Source: Episyrphus balteatus
Taxonomy: Eukaryota > Arthropoda > Insecta > Diptera > Syrphidae
Reading direction: 5' to 3'
Length of the DNA: 64,000 nucleotides
NCBI RefSeq assembly: GCF_945859705.1
Contig: NC_079137.1
Coordinates: 56,266,552 to 56,330,551 of the forward strand
The translations under genes were made by a program, and so were the position numbers. Each line of letters begins with the position of its first letter. The stretch's first letter is position 1. This document shows, piece after piece, positions 12,241 through 28,136 of this stretch. The notes beneath the pieces were generated by a model that did no database searches, had not been told where the DNA came from, and was given only the letters and a program-made list of their open reading frames with translations.

Positions 12241-13529
12241 ACGAGTTTAAATAAATTTAAAAAAAAAATACGCATGTTAATTTTTTTGATTTGTTTTATT
12301 ATGTAAAATAAAATTCCAAAGAGTACAAATAAAGTAAAAACAATCAGTTTATCTTATTACTTTGTAATAAAATACTTATGTTACCTCAGCAAAAACATCA
12401 TTTATTTTGCTATGTATTGGGCATTTAAAAAGAAGTTTTTTTGCGCAGCATTATGTTTGCAACTTAAAAGTTATAAATTGCGAAAAATTTTTTTAATTAT
12501 ATTATATAAGAAATCAGTTATGGATGAAGCCACTTGTTATCAATTTTTTATCTATTTTTTTTCATAAATAAATTTTTTTTAAAGCCTTTTACACCCACTA
12601 ACTTCTTTTTAGTAATATAAGACACTATTACATTAACATTTGAACATATTCCTATAGTATCTAAGGTTTAAACTAAGCGAATTTCAGAAAAAATAATTTC
12701 ATTTAAATATAATTTATTAATTTCATTTAAACAAAAGAGCTGAGCAGCGAACTTTACTTTAACCTTATTTTTATTTTTTTCTTTATTCTTCGCTTAAAAA
12801 TATTTATCAAGTATCTTACAAAAGTATAAACGAAAGTTTTTTTTGAATATAGATAACATAATTAGATAACACAATTATTTGAACCTCTTTGCATTAAAAG
12901 CAACATCGTTGAAAACTATCAGGTTATTTTATTTAAGTACATCGTACCAATTATTGTAGTTAAGAAAAAATAGTTTGTTGATGGTTATTTTTCTTCAGCT
13001 GGGGAAATCTCAAAATTAATGCCTATAAAATTTGTAAGTACATACATAATATCCTTATTTGGATATGCCATAACTTATCTTGTCGGTAAGTTGCAATTTT
13101 TTAAGGTCTAACTGAGAATCCCCCTTTTCAATGACACAAGATCGCTCATTCTCTTTATTATTAAAAAACAGTTAGGAAACTTGCAAAGCTGAGATTTGAG
13201 TTAGTTCAAAAAACTCTTTCAAAAAAGATATTAAAATGAAATTGGAAATATCTATTTTTTTTTATTTTGATTTATTCACAAATTTTTGAATGCAATATTT
13301 GAAAAGAATTAAAAACCAATAAAACTGCATTTAAAATTGTGTGATAGGTGAAAGCAAAAACCACGAAAACAGCTAATAATCTCAAAAACCGAAATAAAAT
13401 ATAAACAAAATTTTTAACGGGAAATTTTGAATGTGATCTTTTAAAGTAACTGTTTTCCAACCAGAATTATCAAACATTAAAAAAAAATATGATTTAACTC
13501 GAGAGAAAAAAAATTTTATGTATGAGTTA
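12241..13529. other. AT-rich stretch with one dispersed-repeat fragment
   Basis: No gene. A 36-bp segment at 12724-12759 (CATTTAAACAAAAGAGCTGA and on) recurs at 31731-31766 with two differences. Confidence 0.45.
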
Positions 13530-16345
<2,816 letters not shown>

Positions 16346-16980
16346 CTATATCGACACTCTAAGTTACAAGTGCTCCAAAATGTATCGAAGTGTCTTCTTT
16401 TTCTTAAAATTTTCCTTTGGGCATTCTTGGCCTTATAAGTCTAAAAAAAATCTCACGCCCGCAAGTTGCGATTTTCAAGGTCAAACCAAGGTCATTGTTA
16501 ATACATCGAAATCATGTTCATATCATGTAAGATATTTTTTTTTAAATTTTGTAAATCTTCATCTCGCGGTTTGACCTTGAAAAAAAAAGAATGCTCAAAC
16601 TAAGAATTGAAGCAAAACCAAAATTCTATGAGCATTAATTTCGAGATTTACCCTATTTTCGTCTATTTTGTAATAAAAGCAATTATGAAGAATAATAAGA
16701 AACAAATAAAATATATTCATTTTTAAAAATTTAAATTCCCTTCTCTTCTTTAATGCAATTCAAAATTATCATTTTTCTAATTTTTCTCCTTAAAGATTTG
16801 TACTTATTTATGATGAATTCATTTACCTTTCTCTCTTCATTGTGTTTGACTAAATTAATTAAATCCTCTTAAAAGAAGATCCTTAACTTCATATAATATA
16901 AACGACTTACATAACCAAACCATCCAACCGTGATTACATGAAACTCACATACGCTTTAATTGTTCGTAATTAAAATGAAA
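16346..16980. other. AT-rich with one imperfect inverted repeat
   Basis: CAAGGTCAAACC near 16478 pairs with GGTTTGACCTTG near 16568, giving a loose hairpin of about 0.1 kb. Nothing else was recognised. Confidence 0.4.
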
Positions 16981-18130
16981 TCTCCTGATGGCAAAATGGT
17001 TAACTCAATTACCGAGGCAGTTCTTTCAATGACTTCATCGTCTTCTTCGAGTTGGTGGCATTAAAAACTATTTAAGAGTCCTCTTCTCTGCTGAATGCAT
17101 TTCAAAACCATCACTCGTTCAGAGTTCGCATCAGACAGATTGTGCTTCATTTCATATTTTACTCTTTCATAGGGAATCTATGAGCCAAGGCTCTGTCATC
17201 CTCCATATATACAATATAATATTGTGGTGCCGTGCGGCCGTCATATCGTAATTTATCCTCCGTGAAATGCGCGCTGCACGGCAAAGTTTAAAACTAAATT
17301 AAAACGTAAGATGCTGTGATGAATTCTCACCAATATATCACAACATTGCCTCTTTTCCCCTATCTTCTCTGCAAAGTTAAATGCATTTTGCGAAGGCCTT
17401 AAAGTGCATATGCGAGACGATGACGATGCGATGTTAAGTTTGCATTTTGTGCGATTTCAGTTTAATGAACTGGTCTGCCAGTGAAAAGATCATAATTACA
17501 AATTTCCTCTTAAAAATGATGAACCAAACCAAACCAAACCGAACCAAACCGAAGGCATCATCCAAAGAAGAACAACAAGAAGAAGCAAAGTATTTTAGTA
17601 TATCTATGGCTGCTCAATGATTTAGCTCTAGATTACAGCTGCCAAATCCTAGCTAGAGCCATATGCCTAAACCATTCCCAAGCTATGGTATATGTGCGCA
17701 AAAGTGTAATTGCAGTCCGGGAGCTATTCATCAGCATTGTACACAACTTTAAGACACATCACTTGGCAATGCGCGGTGATATTGCTGGTGCGCGCAATGT
17801 TGTATTTTTGTTTTGTTTTCAGTTGCAATGTGTAGTCGCGCATCAGTTGAAGATCTCATCATCATCCATCCGGTTCCATTCAGAGTGCCATTGAGTTTCA
17901 TTGAAGTGGTAATTAATTTTGTAGATCTTTCGCACTGGGCACCCATAACTTTGCAAAAATATATCATCAGAGAAAAAATATCGAATTGAAAATTGAAAGA
18001 AACAACAAAGTTGCATAGAATTGCGCACATGTGTTTTGAACTTTGCTTGAATTGATGTTTTGCAATTAGGTATATCAGATTTATTTTTCGTTCTAAAAAT
18101 TAGTAGGTATTCAAAAGAAATATGGGAGAT
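16981..18130. promoter_or_regulatory. higher-complexity block, candidate cis-regulatory
   Basis: Non-repetitive, balanced composition, with a short run of ACCAAACCG-type repeats near 17525. Short frames on both strands overlap. Candidate enhancer; no site-level evidence. Confidence 0.25.
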
Positions 18131-18149
18131 CAAAACATGCGAAATAGCA

Positions 18150-19440
18150 ACTTATTACTTAATCAAAATGCAGAGACAAGAAAGGGGATTGCGAAATAAT
18201 TGAAAAGTGCTATAAGTAAGTTGCAAAGTTAGAAATATGTAACAAACAAGAAATTATATGGTTGCAAAGCCACAAACATATGAGGGCGCAAATTGCTAAA
18301 TAGTTGAAAAGTAAGAAAAACAAGTTGCGAAATCCAAAAAAAGAAACTATATCTTTGGAAAAGCCATTAATAGATTAGGTAATTAAGTGTTAAAAAAATC
18401 CAAGAAGCTAGTTACAAAGTGACAAATAAGAAATTATACTTTTGCAAAACCATAAACAGACAAGGAATTAAGTGCGAAGTGATTGAAAGTACAAAAAGCA
18501 GATTTTGGTGTTAGAAATATGAAATTGCATTTTTGCAAAGCCATACACAGGCTGGTAACGAATTCAAAAATAGTTCAGAGGGCAAATAGCAAGTAACAAA
18601 TAAGAAATTATATTTTTACAAAGTCATAAGTAGACAAGAAAGTTGTTGCGCAATTGTTGAAAAGTGCAATAAGCTAGTTGCAAAGTAACAAAAATAAGAA
18701 ACCATATTTCTCCAAAGTCATAAACTCACAAAGAAGGAAGTTCGAAATGATTTTCAAGTAAAAAAAAGAAAGTTGCAAAACCAGAAGTAAGAAATCGCCG
18801 TTTTGAAAAACCGTAAACAGACAGGGAAAAAACAGCAAAATTGTTGAAAAGTGCAACAAGTAAGCTGCGAAGTCGAAAATAAGAAATTTTATTTTGCAAA
18901 GCCTTGAAAAGACAAGTAAAGAGGATGCGAAATAGTTAAGAAGCTAGTTGCAAAGCAGTAATTTATATTTTTGCAAAGCCATAAATAGTCGAAGGGGGAT
19001 TTGCGAAATAGTTGAAAAGTACAGAAAGCAAGTTGTGAAGTACAAAATAAGAAATTATATCTTCGCAAAAGTTATTAATAAATAAGGAAAAGAGTTGCAA
19101 AATAGTTTAAAATTGCAGCAAGCACGTTGCGAGGTAACAAATATGAATTGAATTTCTGCGAAGCCATAAACTCACTAGGAAGGAATTGTGAAATAATTTT
19201 AAAGTACAAAAAGCAAGTTGCGAAATCAAAAGTAAGAAATCGTCGTTTTGCAAAACCATAAACAAACAAGGAACGAATTGTGAAATTGTTGAAAAGTGTA
19301 ACAACAAGCTGTGAATAGAAAATAAGAATTTATATTTTTGAAAAGCCTTGAAAAGACAAGTAGTTGCAAAATAGTTTAAAATAAGTGATACAAGCAAGTT
19401 GGAAAGTAAGAAATAAAAAACTTAATTTTTTTGAAAGGTG
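18150..19440. repeat. diverged tandem array, about 90-bp unit
   Basis: About 14 degenerate units share AAGAAATTATATTTTTGCAA, AGCCATAAACAGACAAGGA and GAAATAGTTGAAAAGTGCAA-type phrases in a fixed order, spaced about 85-95 bp. The minus-strand frames over 18674-19397 repeat the same peptide phrases and are by-products of the array. Confidence 0.85.
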
Positions 19441-20439
19441 TGAATGGGCACAGGAAACAAGCAACATGCAAAGTGTTTAGCTTTTTGGATACAATGAGTT
19501 AGCATTTTGCTAAATACATTTTCAATTGAAATTTTAAGATTTTTAAGCCACTTGCATTGATATTTAATATTTCAGTGCAATTTTTTTTTATTTTTAAAAA
19601 TTTATAGTTTTTCACGATTCCAATACTGTCTCCTTTTTGTATCAACAAGTGAAAAGAATTTCTCACTGATAATGTTCACAAAAAAAAAAAAAACTAAATA
19701 AAATAAAACAAAACGCCTCAAAAACGCTCTGAGCCCCTAGAAAATAGATTCACCTGAGACTCAGCCCATGGTTGTGTATTTGGTAGTTTTATGTAGGTAA
19801 AAAGGTACTTGCCAAAGAGTGCACTGCACACACTAGACACTACTATGTCCCATCAGTGAGCTGAGCAACACAGTGAGAGAGATGTGTGTAATCCTAGATG
19901 ACGTCTGGAATTAAGATAAAGTGCTAGCTAGTATTCAGCTGCTGGATATGGGTATAAGATTAGAGCTGCTCTTTGGGGGTAGGTAGGACAGTAAATCATT
20001 GTTTACGCTGTAGTCACAGTGAAAAAGTGCCAACCATTAGGAGTTAGGCTAGTAATCTGTCTTCTTTTCTTTCTTTCCTATGCTAGATGATTTTTTTTTT
20101 TTATTTTTAAAGTTTGCCAAGAAATGTTTAGTTAAGTTACGGGGGAGGTATAGAAAGGGGTAACCCATCTTAAGTCTCTTCAAAGAAAATTCTTCTGTTT
20201 TTTTTTTTTTTTTTGTGATTCTGTAATACCCATAGTACAAGAATAAAGCTATATATGATGAGGAAGCATAAAATGATTTGCTAGATAAACTTTGAACTGG
20301 CTACTGCATTTTTGTGGGAAACATCTTTGTGCCAGGTGTGATGAATTGACGGCTAATTAAATAATATTGGATTTTTTTTTCTTAATCAAAAATTTAATAT
20401 AGTGGAAAATCAACTCTTTTAAGGTTACATTGCATTTTT
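19441..20439. other. unique intervening sequence
   Basis: This separates two tandem arrays. The central part (19.73-20.05 kb) is less AT-rich and may be conserved non-coding DNA. No gene was recognised. Confidence 0.3.
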
Positions 20440-21880
20440 TAAAATGCATTTTTTAATGTGACTTTTTTCAGAATTAATGAATAGGTAAATAGAGCTTAAA
20501 TATACCTTTCTTTTGATAGCTCAATCGATTGATTTAGAGGAAATTTTTGAAAGGGCATATTTTTGCCCTTGCTTTTTTTTTTCGAAATGAGACCTCTAAA
20601 ATGTTTGCTTTTCACACGTGAATAAAGCTTAAAGAGACCATTTTTTTAATGTTTTATTCGATGGATTTGGAGGAAATTATTTAAAATGCATTTTTTCACT
20701 GATTGATAACCTTTGCATTTTTTTTTCGAAATGAGACCTCAAAAAAATGTTTGTTTTTCATACGTGAATAGAGCTTAATGAGACCTTTATTTGAGGTCTC
20801 ACTCGATAGATTTGCAGGAAATTGTTGAAAATGCATTTTTTTGCAAAAGGTTAACCCTTGCATTTTTTTCGAAACGAGACCTCAAAATAAGTTTGGTTTT
20901 CATAAGTGAATATAGCTTACAGAAAACTTTTTTTTTAGGTCTCACTCGCTGGATTTGCAGAAAAAAATTTTTAAAATGCATTTTTTGTGCCAAAGGATAT
21001 CTTTTGCATTTTTCGAAAAGAGAACTCAAAAAACTTTTTGCTTTTCATACTTTAAAAGAGCTTAAAGAAACCTTCCTTTTGAGGTCTCACTAGATTGATT
21101 TGGAGGAAAATTTATCAAATGCATTTTTTTACAAAGGGGTAACCGTAGCATTTTTTTCGGAAATGAGACCTCAAAAAAATGTGTGCTTTTTATAAGTGAA
21201 TAGAATTCAAAGAGACCTTAATTTTGATGTCTCACTCGATGGATATGGAGAACCTTTTTGAAAATCCAATTTTTTTTTTAAATTAAGACCTCAAAGAAAT
21301 GCTTGCTCTTCATAGGTGAATAGAAATAGACCTTTCTTTTGAGCACTCACTCCACGAATTTTGAGGAAATTTTCAAAAATGTATTTTTTTCGGCAAGGGG
21401 TACCCCTTGGATTGTTTTTTTTTTTAAATGAGACCTCAAAAAAATGTTTGCTTTTCATAAGTGAATAGAGCTTAAAGAAACCTTCCTTTTGAGGTCTCAC
21501 TCCATGGATATGAAGAAAATTTATTGTAAATGCATTTTTTTTGCCAAGGGGGTAACCCTTTGATTTTTTCAAAATGAGACCTCAAACAACTGTTTATTTT
21601 CTTACGTGAAAAAGACCATTATTTTGATATCTCACTTGATTTGAGGAAGTTTTAGAAAATTTATTTTTTTCTGCCAAATTAAGACCTCAAAAAAATTTTT
21701 GCTCTTCATAAGTGAATAGAGCTTAAAGAGAATTTTTTTTTGAGGACTCATTCGATGGATTTGGAGGAAATTTTTGAAAATGCATTTTTTTGTCAATGAT
21801 GGATACCCCTTGCATTTTTTTTTCGAAATGAGACCTTAAAAATTGTTTGCTTTTCATAGCTAAATATACCTTAAAGGGCC
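20440..21880. repeat. tandem array, 144-bp unit
   Basis: GAGACCTC recurs at about 20588, 20732, 20876, 21020 and 21165, a steady 144-145 bp, and then less regularly to about 21830. Each unit contains GAGGTCTCACTCGATGGATT, then TTGGAGGAAATTTTTGAAAA and a TGCATTTTTTT stretch. About ten units are present, some shortened. Small frames on both strands are by-products. Confidence 0.88.
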
Positions 21881-23330
21881 TTTTTTCCTTTTTTTTTTTT
21901 TGTTAGCCTGCAAAATTTCGAATTGAGTTGTTATTTTCATCTCCCTAAATGCTAAACCCAAACCTTGATATGAACAGACAAAGACATATTGAAAACTCAA
22001 CTCATAAGAATCCATTTCTATTATAACGTCCATCATAAAATTCAGTTCTTGAAGCTTCTAAGATTAATGGAAGCATTTTTACTATACATAGGATCCTTAC
22101 CGTGCTACTCTTAAAAGGAAAAATCACTCACTATTAAAATCTGCCACAACAAGAGTGTATGGTATCAACCAGAACAAAATATCAAGATGAGCTGCATGAC
22201 AAAACAACCAAAACAACAACAACAAAAATACATCAACAAAATAATAAAAAAAATACTTAAAAGATAAATCGCAGACATGTCTTGTTCTCCTTCACAAACT
22301 CTTTAGGTGCAAATTGATGTCTATTGAGCGTGTTAAAATACAATATCAAGACTGTTTGCAATCCCATCATAACTGACAAACAGTTTAAGACCCCTTTTAG
22401 GCCACATTAGAACGTCTCTCATCGACTTTGTTGTATCTATTCTGTATCTATGAAAACGTAGTAGGTGCACTCATAAGGAAGGAGGCGTGTTTCGTTTCGT
22501 ATGCCTCTTCAAAAAAAAAAAAAAAAAAATTGAACTGCTAGACTCTATAGTTGCTCGATCTCTTCATAATAATATGAGACATGTATACAGATAGAATATA
22601 ACAAAACCTGCATGCAGACAGACAGATGATGGTGATGTCTGATGGAAAAAAAAATACTATTATCGCACGATCATGAGGGAACAATTACCAAATCAATGGC
22701 CATCCATATGGACTTGGACATGTTTTGCTAAATCATGTCCTGTTCTATTACTGGATTACCCATAATGACAGGTTGGTACAAAGTACGCTCGAGTGTCTTA
22801 TATAAATGCAACACTTCTTCTATCTGGTTAACGTTTGTGTGCAACACTCTATCAATTGGTTGTTGTTGGGGGCAGCGGGTGGGATTTGGGTGCGAGAAGC
22901 AGTTTTGGAAGGGGAGTTTTATTGACAGCAGCAATTATGTGTAGCGTAGAATTGCTTTTTTGCTGTCGTCATATTGGCCACTCGACTCGACTCTGGTTCA
23001 CTATTCATATACTTGCAGCTCCTCTTTAGCTCTTTTCAAATGAATGAAAATGTTTTCGCAGAGCAATCAATTAGTAAGTTGGTGGGAAAAATATGTATTA
23101 TGGAAGTTGAATGCAGTCCAAAATGAAAGTGTTAATGCGTTTATGGAAAATTGCTGTATAGAAAAATAGACATCAAGACATCACCTCACCAGTCACCACG
23201 CGCAGCAGATGTGTTTTTTTTTCGAATTCAATTAGTAGGTATTGTGGCAGTCCCATTTAAGAGTTGATTTTTGGTTTTACGAGAACATGTGAACAAAAAA
23301 AAAAAAATCATGTGTGCAATTCACACGTGG
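21881..23330. promoter_or_regulatory. higher-complexity block, candidate cis-regulatory
   Basis: Mostly unique sequence, richest between 22540 and 23050, including a GGATTACC near 22752 that contains the Bicoid-type core TAATCC in reverse. One match proves nothing. Short frames on both strands overlap. Confidence 0.28.
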
Positions 23331-23369
23331 TAGAAGTGAAACCTTAAAAAATCATTTTTCTTGAAAAAA

Positions 23370-23870
23370 AAAAAAAAAAATAGAAAAAATCTACGTATTT
23401 TTATTCTATCACCTTTAAATCCATGTTTTTTATATGACAACCTATATAAATTTTATATCATCTGTCTTAGCTCAAAATATATATATCGATCAGGTCTATG
23501 AGACATCTAAAAAAAGATCTAGAATTTTTTGAACTCGATCAATTTCCATAAAAAAAGCGAAAAAACACGTATTTTTATCTTCTCACGCTATTAAATGCAT
23601 TTTTTCCCTAACAAGCTATAAAAAATTTAATACCATCTGAAATCTTTTTGTCTTAGCTCAAAATATATATATCGATCAGACCTATGAGACATGTACAAAA
23701 AGCGCTAGAATTTTTTAAACTCGATAAAATTTCATAAAAATAAGCAAAAAAAAATTTATTTTTATGTTCTCATGCTATTAAATCAATTTTTTTGTTTGAC
23801 AACCTATAAAAAAATGTATACCATGTGAAAGCTTATTGTTTCTACAAGAGAAGTTAGAATTTTTTAAAGT
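23370..23870. repeat. tandem repeat of about 185 bp, two and a half copies
   Basis: GTCTTAGCTCAAAATATATA with TATCGATCAG follows at about 23464 and again near 23650, with matching flanks (CTATGAGACAT, CTAGAATTTTTT, TCTCACGCTATTAAAT). A third partial copy ends near 23870. Confidence 0.75.
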
Positions 23871-24734
23871 CAACCATGTCGAATTTCCAGACTGAGATTA
23901 CGGTACTTCCTACACTGGTAACTGGTCATCGCCAACAGATCTCCACAGGTGTTTTGAGGTATTTTTAAATTTTTTTCAATTTAAGATTGTGTAACTTGTA
24001 GAGCACGTAACGTTATGTGTGATATATCAAATAAAAGGTTATGTTATCAGCATGCGGTTTAAAGTTAAATCAAATTTGTTTGTGCACTAGATCAAAAGAT
24101 ATAATGTATGTTGGAAAAGAACATTTTTTACCGTTATTTCCGAATTTTGAACATGAAATTAATTGAGATTTTGTACAATTATAATTTATTTAATTACCTA
24201 TCTACAGTACAAATTTTATTTATCTATCTATTAAAACAAAAAAGTTTTAACAAGTTGAATTCGTGTCGCGTTTTCGTTTCATCTTGTTTCAAATCACTAC
24301 TATACTAAAGAAGTTTTCACTTCAAAAACAAATGGTTTTTTCGTCCATCCATTTAATAATTTTTCTGCAAAAAACCTACAAATTTAAATTATATTATTGA
24401 AGTATGTTTTTTTTTATGCAAAGTGAACTATATTTTGAAAAACTGTTCAAAAATTTGATCTTACATAAAAAAATTGTGAAAATTGGTTTTTCACTTATCG
24501 TTCCAAGATGATTTTTTTTTGGAAAATTTAACCATAGATAATAGTTAAAAACAAAATACTACACAAAATCAAGAAAAGCACCTAGAAAAATGTTAGTTTT
24601 TATACTTTTTGGTTTAAGCTTTATTCGTGAAAACTTACAACGCAAGTTGTTTTTCTTTACAACCTTATGTTCATATCAATTTCTATTAGGAATGAAGTGC
24701 CCGATTGCGGAGCACAAGCTTGCTCTACCTCTTA
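23871..24734. other. AT-rich, no feature seen
   Basis: No gene or repeat was recognised. Confidence 0.4.
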
Positions 24735-25477
24735 TGGTTAGAATGTTAAGGGGGGAAAACCCTCTGGAATTTTTTAAATTTTTGCATTATTATTTTTTCC
24801 CTAAAAATTTAATTTATCAACCGAAGAAACAATTTTATTGGTCTAAGCCTTGAATGAAGCCTCAAAAGACCCCAGAAAGTCCCGAAACCCATGCGTTCCG
24901 AGCCTACCACAGTACAAAAACGAAAACCATTAACGCATTTTTCTTGAAACACATTTTTTTCCGCGCCGTGCAACGTAACTCAAAAACTAATGAAGCTATC
25001 GACTTGAAATTTGAAGCAAATTACTCCTTGAATCATTGGCCATTGCATGAACCTAAAAGTTGAGTTTAATTTGTACAGTAAATATTTTTTTTAACTTCTT
25101 CTTTGTAAATAAAATACCTTTTTTTTCGTTTTTTAGATTTCTAATTTTTATTTTTCATTTTTAAAAAATAATTTTAGGTTCATGCAATGCGTATTAATAT
25201 CATCTAACGAAAAAAAAATTCCCTTTTGATATAAGATGGTTTCCTGAACCTGTGCGTTGCACGGCGCAAACTAGAGGCTCCGACTTTGAAGGGCTCTAGA
25301 GCCGCCATTTTGTTATTTTTTGATTTAAAAAAAATTTGTATTAATACTTAATAATGTCAGTAATATTTCGTTCTTTTAAAAATTTTAATAAGTGCTTTCA
25401 GTTTTTCATAAAAAATTATTGAAAAAACTGTCGTCCATAGGGTTTTCCCCCTTAACTCTTGTAACCCAAAATTACCA
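24735..25477. mobile_element. decayed palindromic element
   Basis: Three inverted word pairs share one centre near 25114: AAGGGGGGAAAACCCT / AGGGTTTTCCCCCTT at the ends, GCGCCGTGCAAC / GTTGCACGGCGC, and CATTGCATGAACCTAAAA / TTTTAGGTTCATGCAATG inside. Between them the arms have diverged. Two plus-strand frames (24590-24853 and 24854-25063) overlap it and look incidental. Confidence 0.5.
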
Positions 25478-25732
25478 AATAATTTTTAACGACTTTCCTT
25501 TAATTTTATGTAAGAAACACGAATTTTGAAAACAAGCTATATTTTTTATTTACTTATTTATTTCGAAATTTATGGAGTAAAATAATAAGTTTAATAAAAT
25601 ATTTCTGTATATAAAAACGAAAATTCAAACGAAAAATTTAACTTACCTATATTAATTTTGATGTTAATACAATAATATGCAAACACAATTTTAAAGCCTT
25701 TAAAAAAAAAATTCTAAGATAGAGTATGCCAT

Positions 25733-26765
25733 TGTAACGAAGCGTCACACTTTCCTTTCCACCGCAAACCAATTTAATTAAAGCTGTATGGAAACCAACC
25801 ATCCCGGACTATAAACCCGAGACCAAATTAATAAAACGTCCATGACTATGCCATCAACAGCAACAAAAAGAAATCAAATTAATTAAAACTATTTGGCAAC
25901 CGCCCATCCCGGACTATAAAACCGATACCGAAATAACTGAACGTTCCGGATTATGCCATCAATAGCAACAACACAAACACGACAACATACATTTTGTTTT
26001 ATACTCAAAACTATTGTTATTATTAATTTAACATTAATTTTACCGTTTCATTTTATATAGTTCACACTTGCTTTGTGTAAAAAATATTACTAAGTAGAAG
26101 CTAAAAATTCCGAATAAAACAGAGATCTTTTGAATCTACTTGTAGTAGACGATTTCTCCCTCAATACACCTATTTAAGCCATAATAGATATACCGTATTG
26201 TTGTAAATTTTTGAATGTTGGCAAATTTCCGTTTTGACGTTAGCTAGGTAGTTTTAGCGTCTCTTTCCGAGTCCCCCTTCTCATTTTGAGTTAAGGGCAT
26301 TACTTCCGACCGTTAGGTATAATTCCCGTCTCTATCCGAAGCCACCATCTCATTTGGAGTTTGGTCATAATTCCCGAAGCCACCATCTCATTTGGAGTTT
26401 GGTCATAATACCCGTCTCTATCCGAAGCCACCACCTCATTTGGAGTTTGGTCATAATTCCCGAAGCCACCATCTCACTCTGAGTTTGGTCATAATAGCAT
26501 ATTTTGGTCACCGTAGGATTTATTTCTTTTATCTCCGTCCGAGATCCCCTGCTCTCTTGGAGTATTGGGCAATATTTTTAAGTAGTATATAAGTTTTATT
26601 TAAAATTGTTATTTAAAGAAAGAAGAGAACAATAAAGAACGATTCTATAGTGAAATAAAGAATTTGAGTTTTTGGTTTCTTCTATAGCCGAGTTTTACTG
26701 TGCTTTCTTCGGCAAAACCCTGGAACCGGCGAGCTTACCTCAGCCTTTGATGAAAAAGCATCACA
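25733..26765. mobile_element. solo LTR of a gypsy-like retrotransposon
   Basis: It begins TGTAACGAAG and ends CATCACA (TGT...ACA), flanked by a direct CCAT on both sides (25729-25732 and 26766-26769), a 4-bp target duplication. Orientation is plus: TATATAAG at 26586-26593, then AATAAA at 26631 and 26654. Inside are two related units of about 120 bp (25.76-25.96 kb) and four copies of a CCGAAGCCACCATCTCATTT-type unit (26335-26495). No second LTR or internal genes follow, so it is a recombined solo LTR. The 4-bp duplication and 1.03-kb length fit Ty3/gypsy, but the family is not named. Confidence 0.85.
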
Positions 26766-26769
26766 CCAT

Positions 26770-27345
26770 TTAATTTCTTGTAATAGGTAAAGAAAGTTAA
26801 TTTTTTTTTTTTGAAAATTGATTTTTTAAAAAAAATTTCAAAACAATTTTTTGTCGTTTTGGAAAAATTATATTTCCTTGATTTTCACTGAAAATTGATT
26901 TAAAAAAAAAATTGAAATATATTTAAAAAATTGATTTTCAAAAAAAAAAATTAAATTGAAATAGGTATTTAAAACAAAATTCTTGATTGATGTTTAGAAA
27001 ATTGTTACTTAATTTTTAAATTAAAGTTACTAATTTATGTACAAAAAATTTCGTTGAAATCGATTAAATGGTTTACAAAAAACACAGATTTCTGGGTGAA
27101 AAATCAAGAAAACGGTTCCGTCAAGTACGTTCCGTGAATGTTTTTCCCTTAAATACTTCAATATTTCTTTTTGCAAGACACCGAAAGAGATCGATTTTTC
27201 TCAAATCAAAATATTGCTTGAAATTTAAATACCTACAGTAAATTGATTTTAAGCCTGCAAACAGAATTACAATATTAAAAAAAAAATAGGAATTATACAA
27301 AATCACAATTTTTTTTTTTTTTTGCATAAAAACCGCATTTTTTAA
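26770..27345. other. AT-rich low-complexity
   Basis: TTGATTTTTCAAAAAAA-type runs dominate. No gene. Confidence 0.4.
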
Positions 27346-27652
27346 GGCCGTGTTAGACTGAATATTTAACCTCTGTTAAATTTTTGACACTGTTGAGGTG
27401 AATAAAAAAATTTTCATCTGTATGGCTTATTGTTTAATATTTTTCTCTGCCTCTTTTGTGCCATGATACTCCTTTTTAATAAAAATAAAATAAAAAAAAA
27501 ACAAACAAAACCATCTGCCAAAAAATTTAACATAAATTTAAACGGGTCCCAGAGCCCATATTCAATTTTTAACAGCTGTAAATTTTGTATTCACCTGAAT
27601 AGTGTCAAAAATTTAACAGAGGTAAAATATTTAACCCAATTCACACAAGGCG
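27346..27652. mobile_element. MITE, TAA-flanked (PIF/Harbinger-like)
   Basis: The imperfect inverted repeat has ends GGCCGTGTTAGACTGAAT and, complemented, CGCCTTGTGTGAATTGG. The arms share CCTCTGTTAAATTTTTGACA. TAA lies on both sides (27343-27345 and 27653-27655). It is 307 bp with no coding capacity. Confidence 0.7.
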
Positions 27653-27675
27653 TAATAATGTAATTGATTTTTTTC

Positions 27676-28102
27676 ACATCCAAAAGACTTGACAAAATCA
27701 TTTTCGTTTATAAAATTGAACGCTCTACAAAATTGCATTTATAAAATTAAAAAAATACGGACCCAAAAAATTAATTAAAATATTTTTTAGTTGAAAAAAT
27801 GAATAATTCGAATTTATTGAAGAAATCTAATATGATAGTATTAGGGGTTTGAGAGTTGTATAAAAGGATCTGTGAAACCAAAACACAACATAGAATACAA
27901 ATATTCGATAATGTTGCCAAATTTTTTGATAAACCTAATAATTTCTTCAAAAAATTGGAGAAAATAAGACAAAATTACTTTTTATATTTTAAAGTTGAAT
28001 AACTTCGAAACGCGGGGGTTAATGAAAAAAATTATTAAGAGTTTTTTTGTAGAACAGACAATTTTATAAAAGAAAATGATTTTGTCAAGTCTTTTAGATG
28101 AA
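27676..28102. mobile_element. inverted-repeat element
   Basis: Arms of about 60 bp share AAAAGACTTGACAAAATCAT followed by TTTC and TTTATAAAATTG in the left arm, with the complement on the right (28042-28102). The middle of about 300 bp is not obviously paired. Target duplication not found. Confidence 0.65.
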
Positions 28103-28136
28103 CTATTAAAAAGATAAAAAATTCTAAACACAAATA

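Noticed and set aside
18674..21572. Several 60-100 codon frames with repeated peptide phrases
   Set aside because: They follow the tandem-repeat periods and change frame with unit length.
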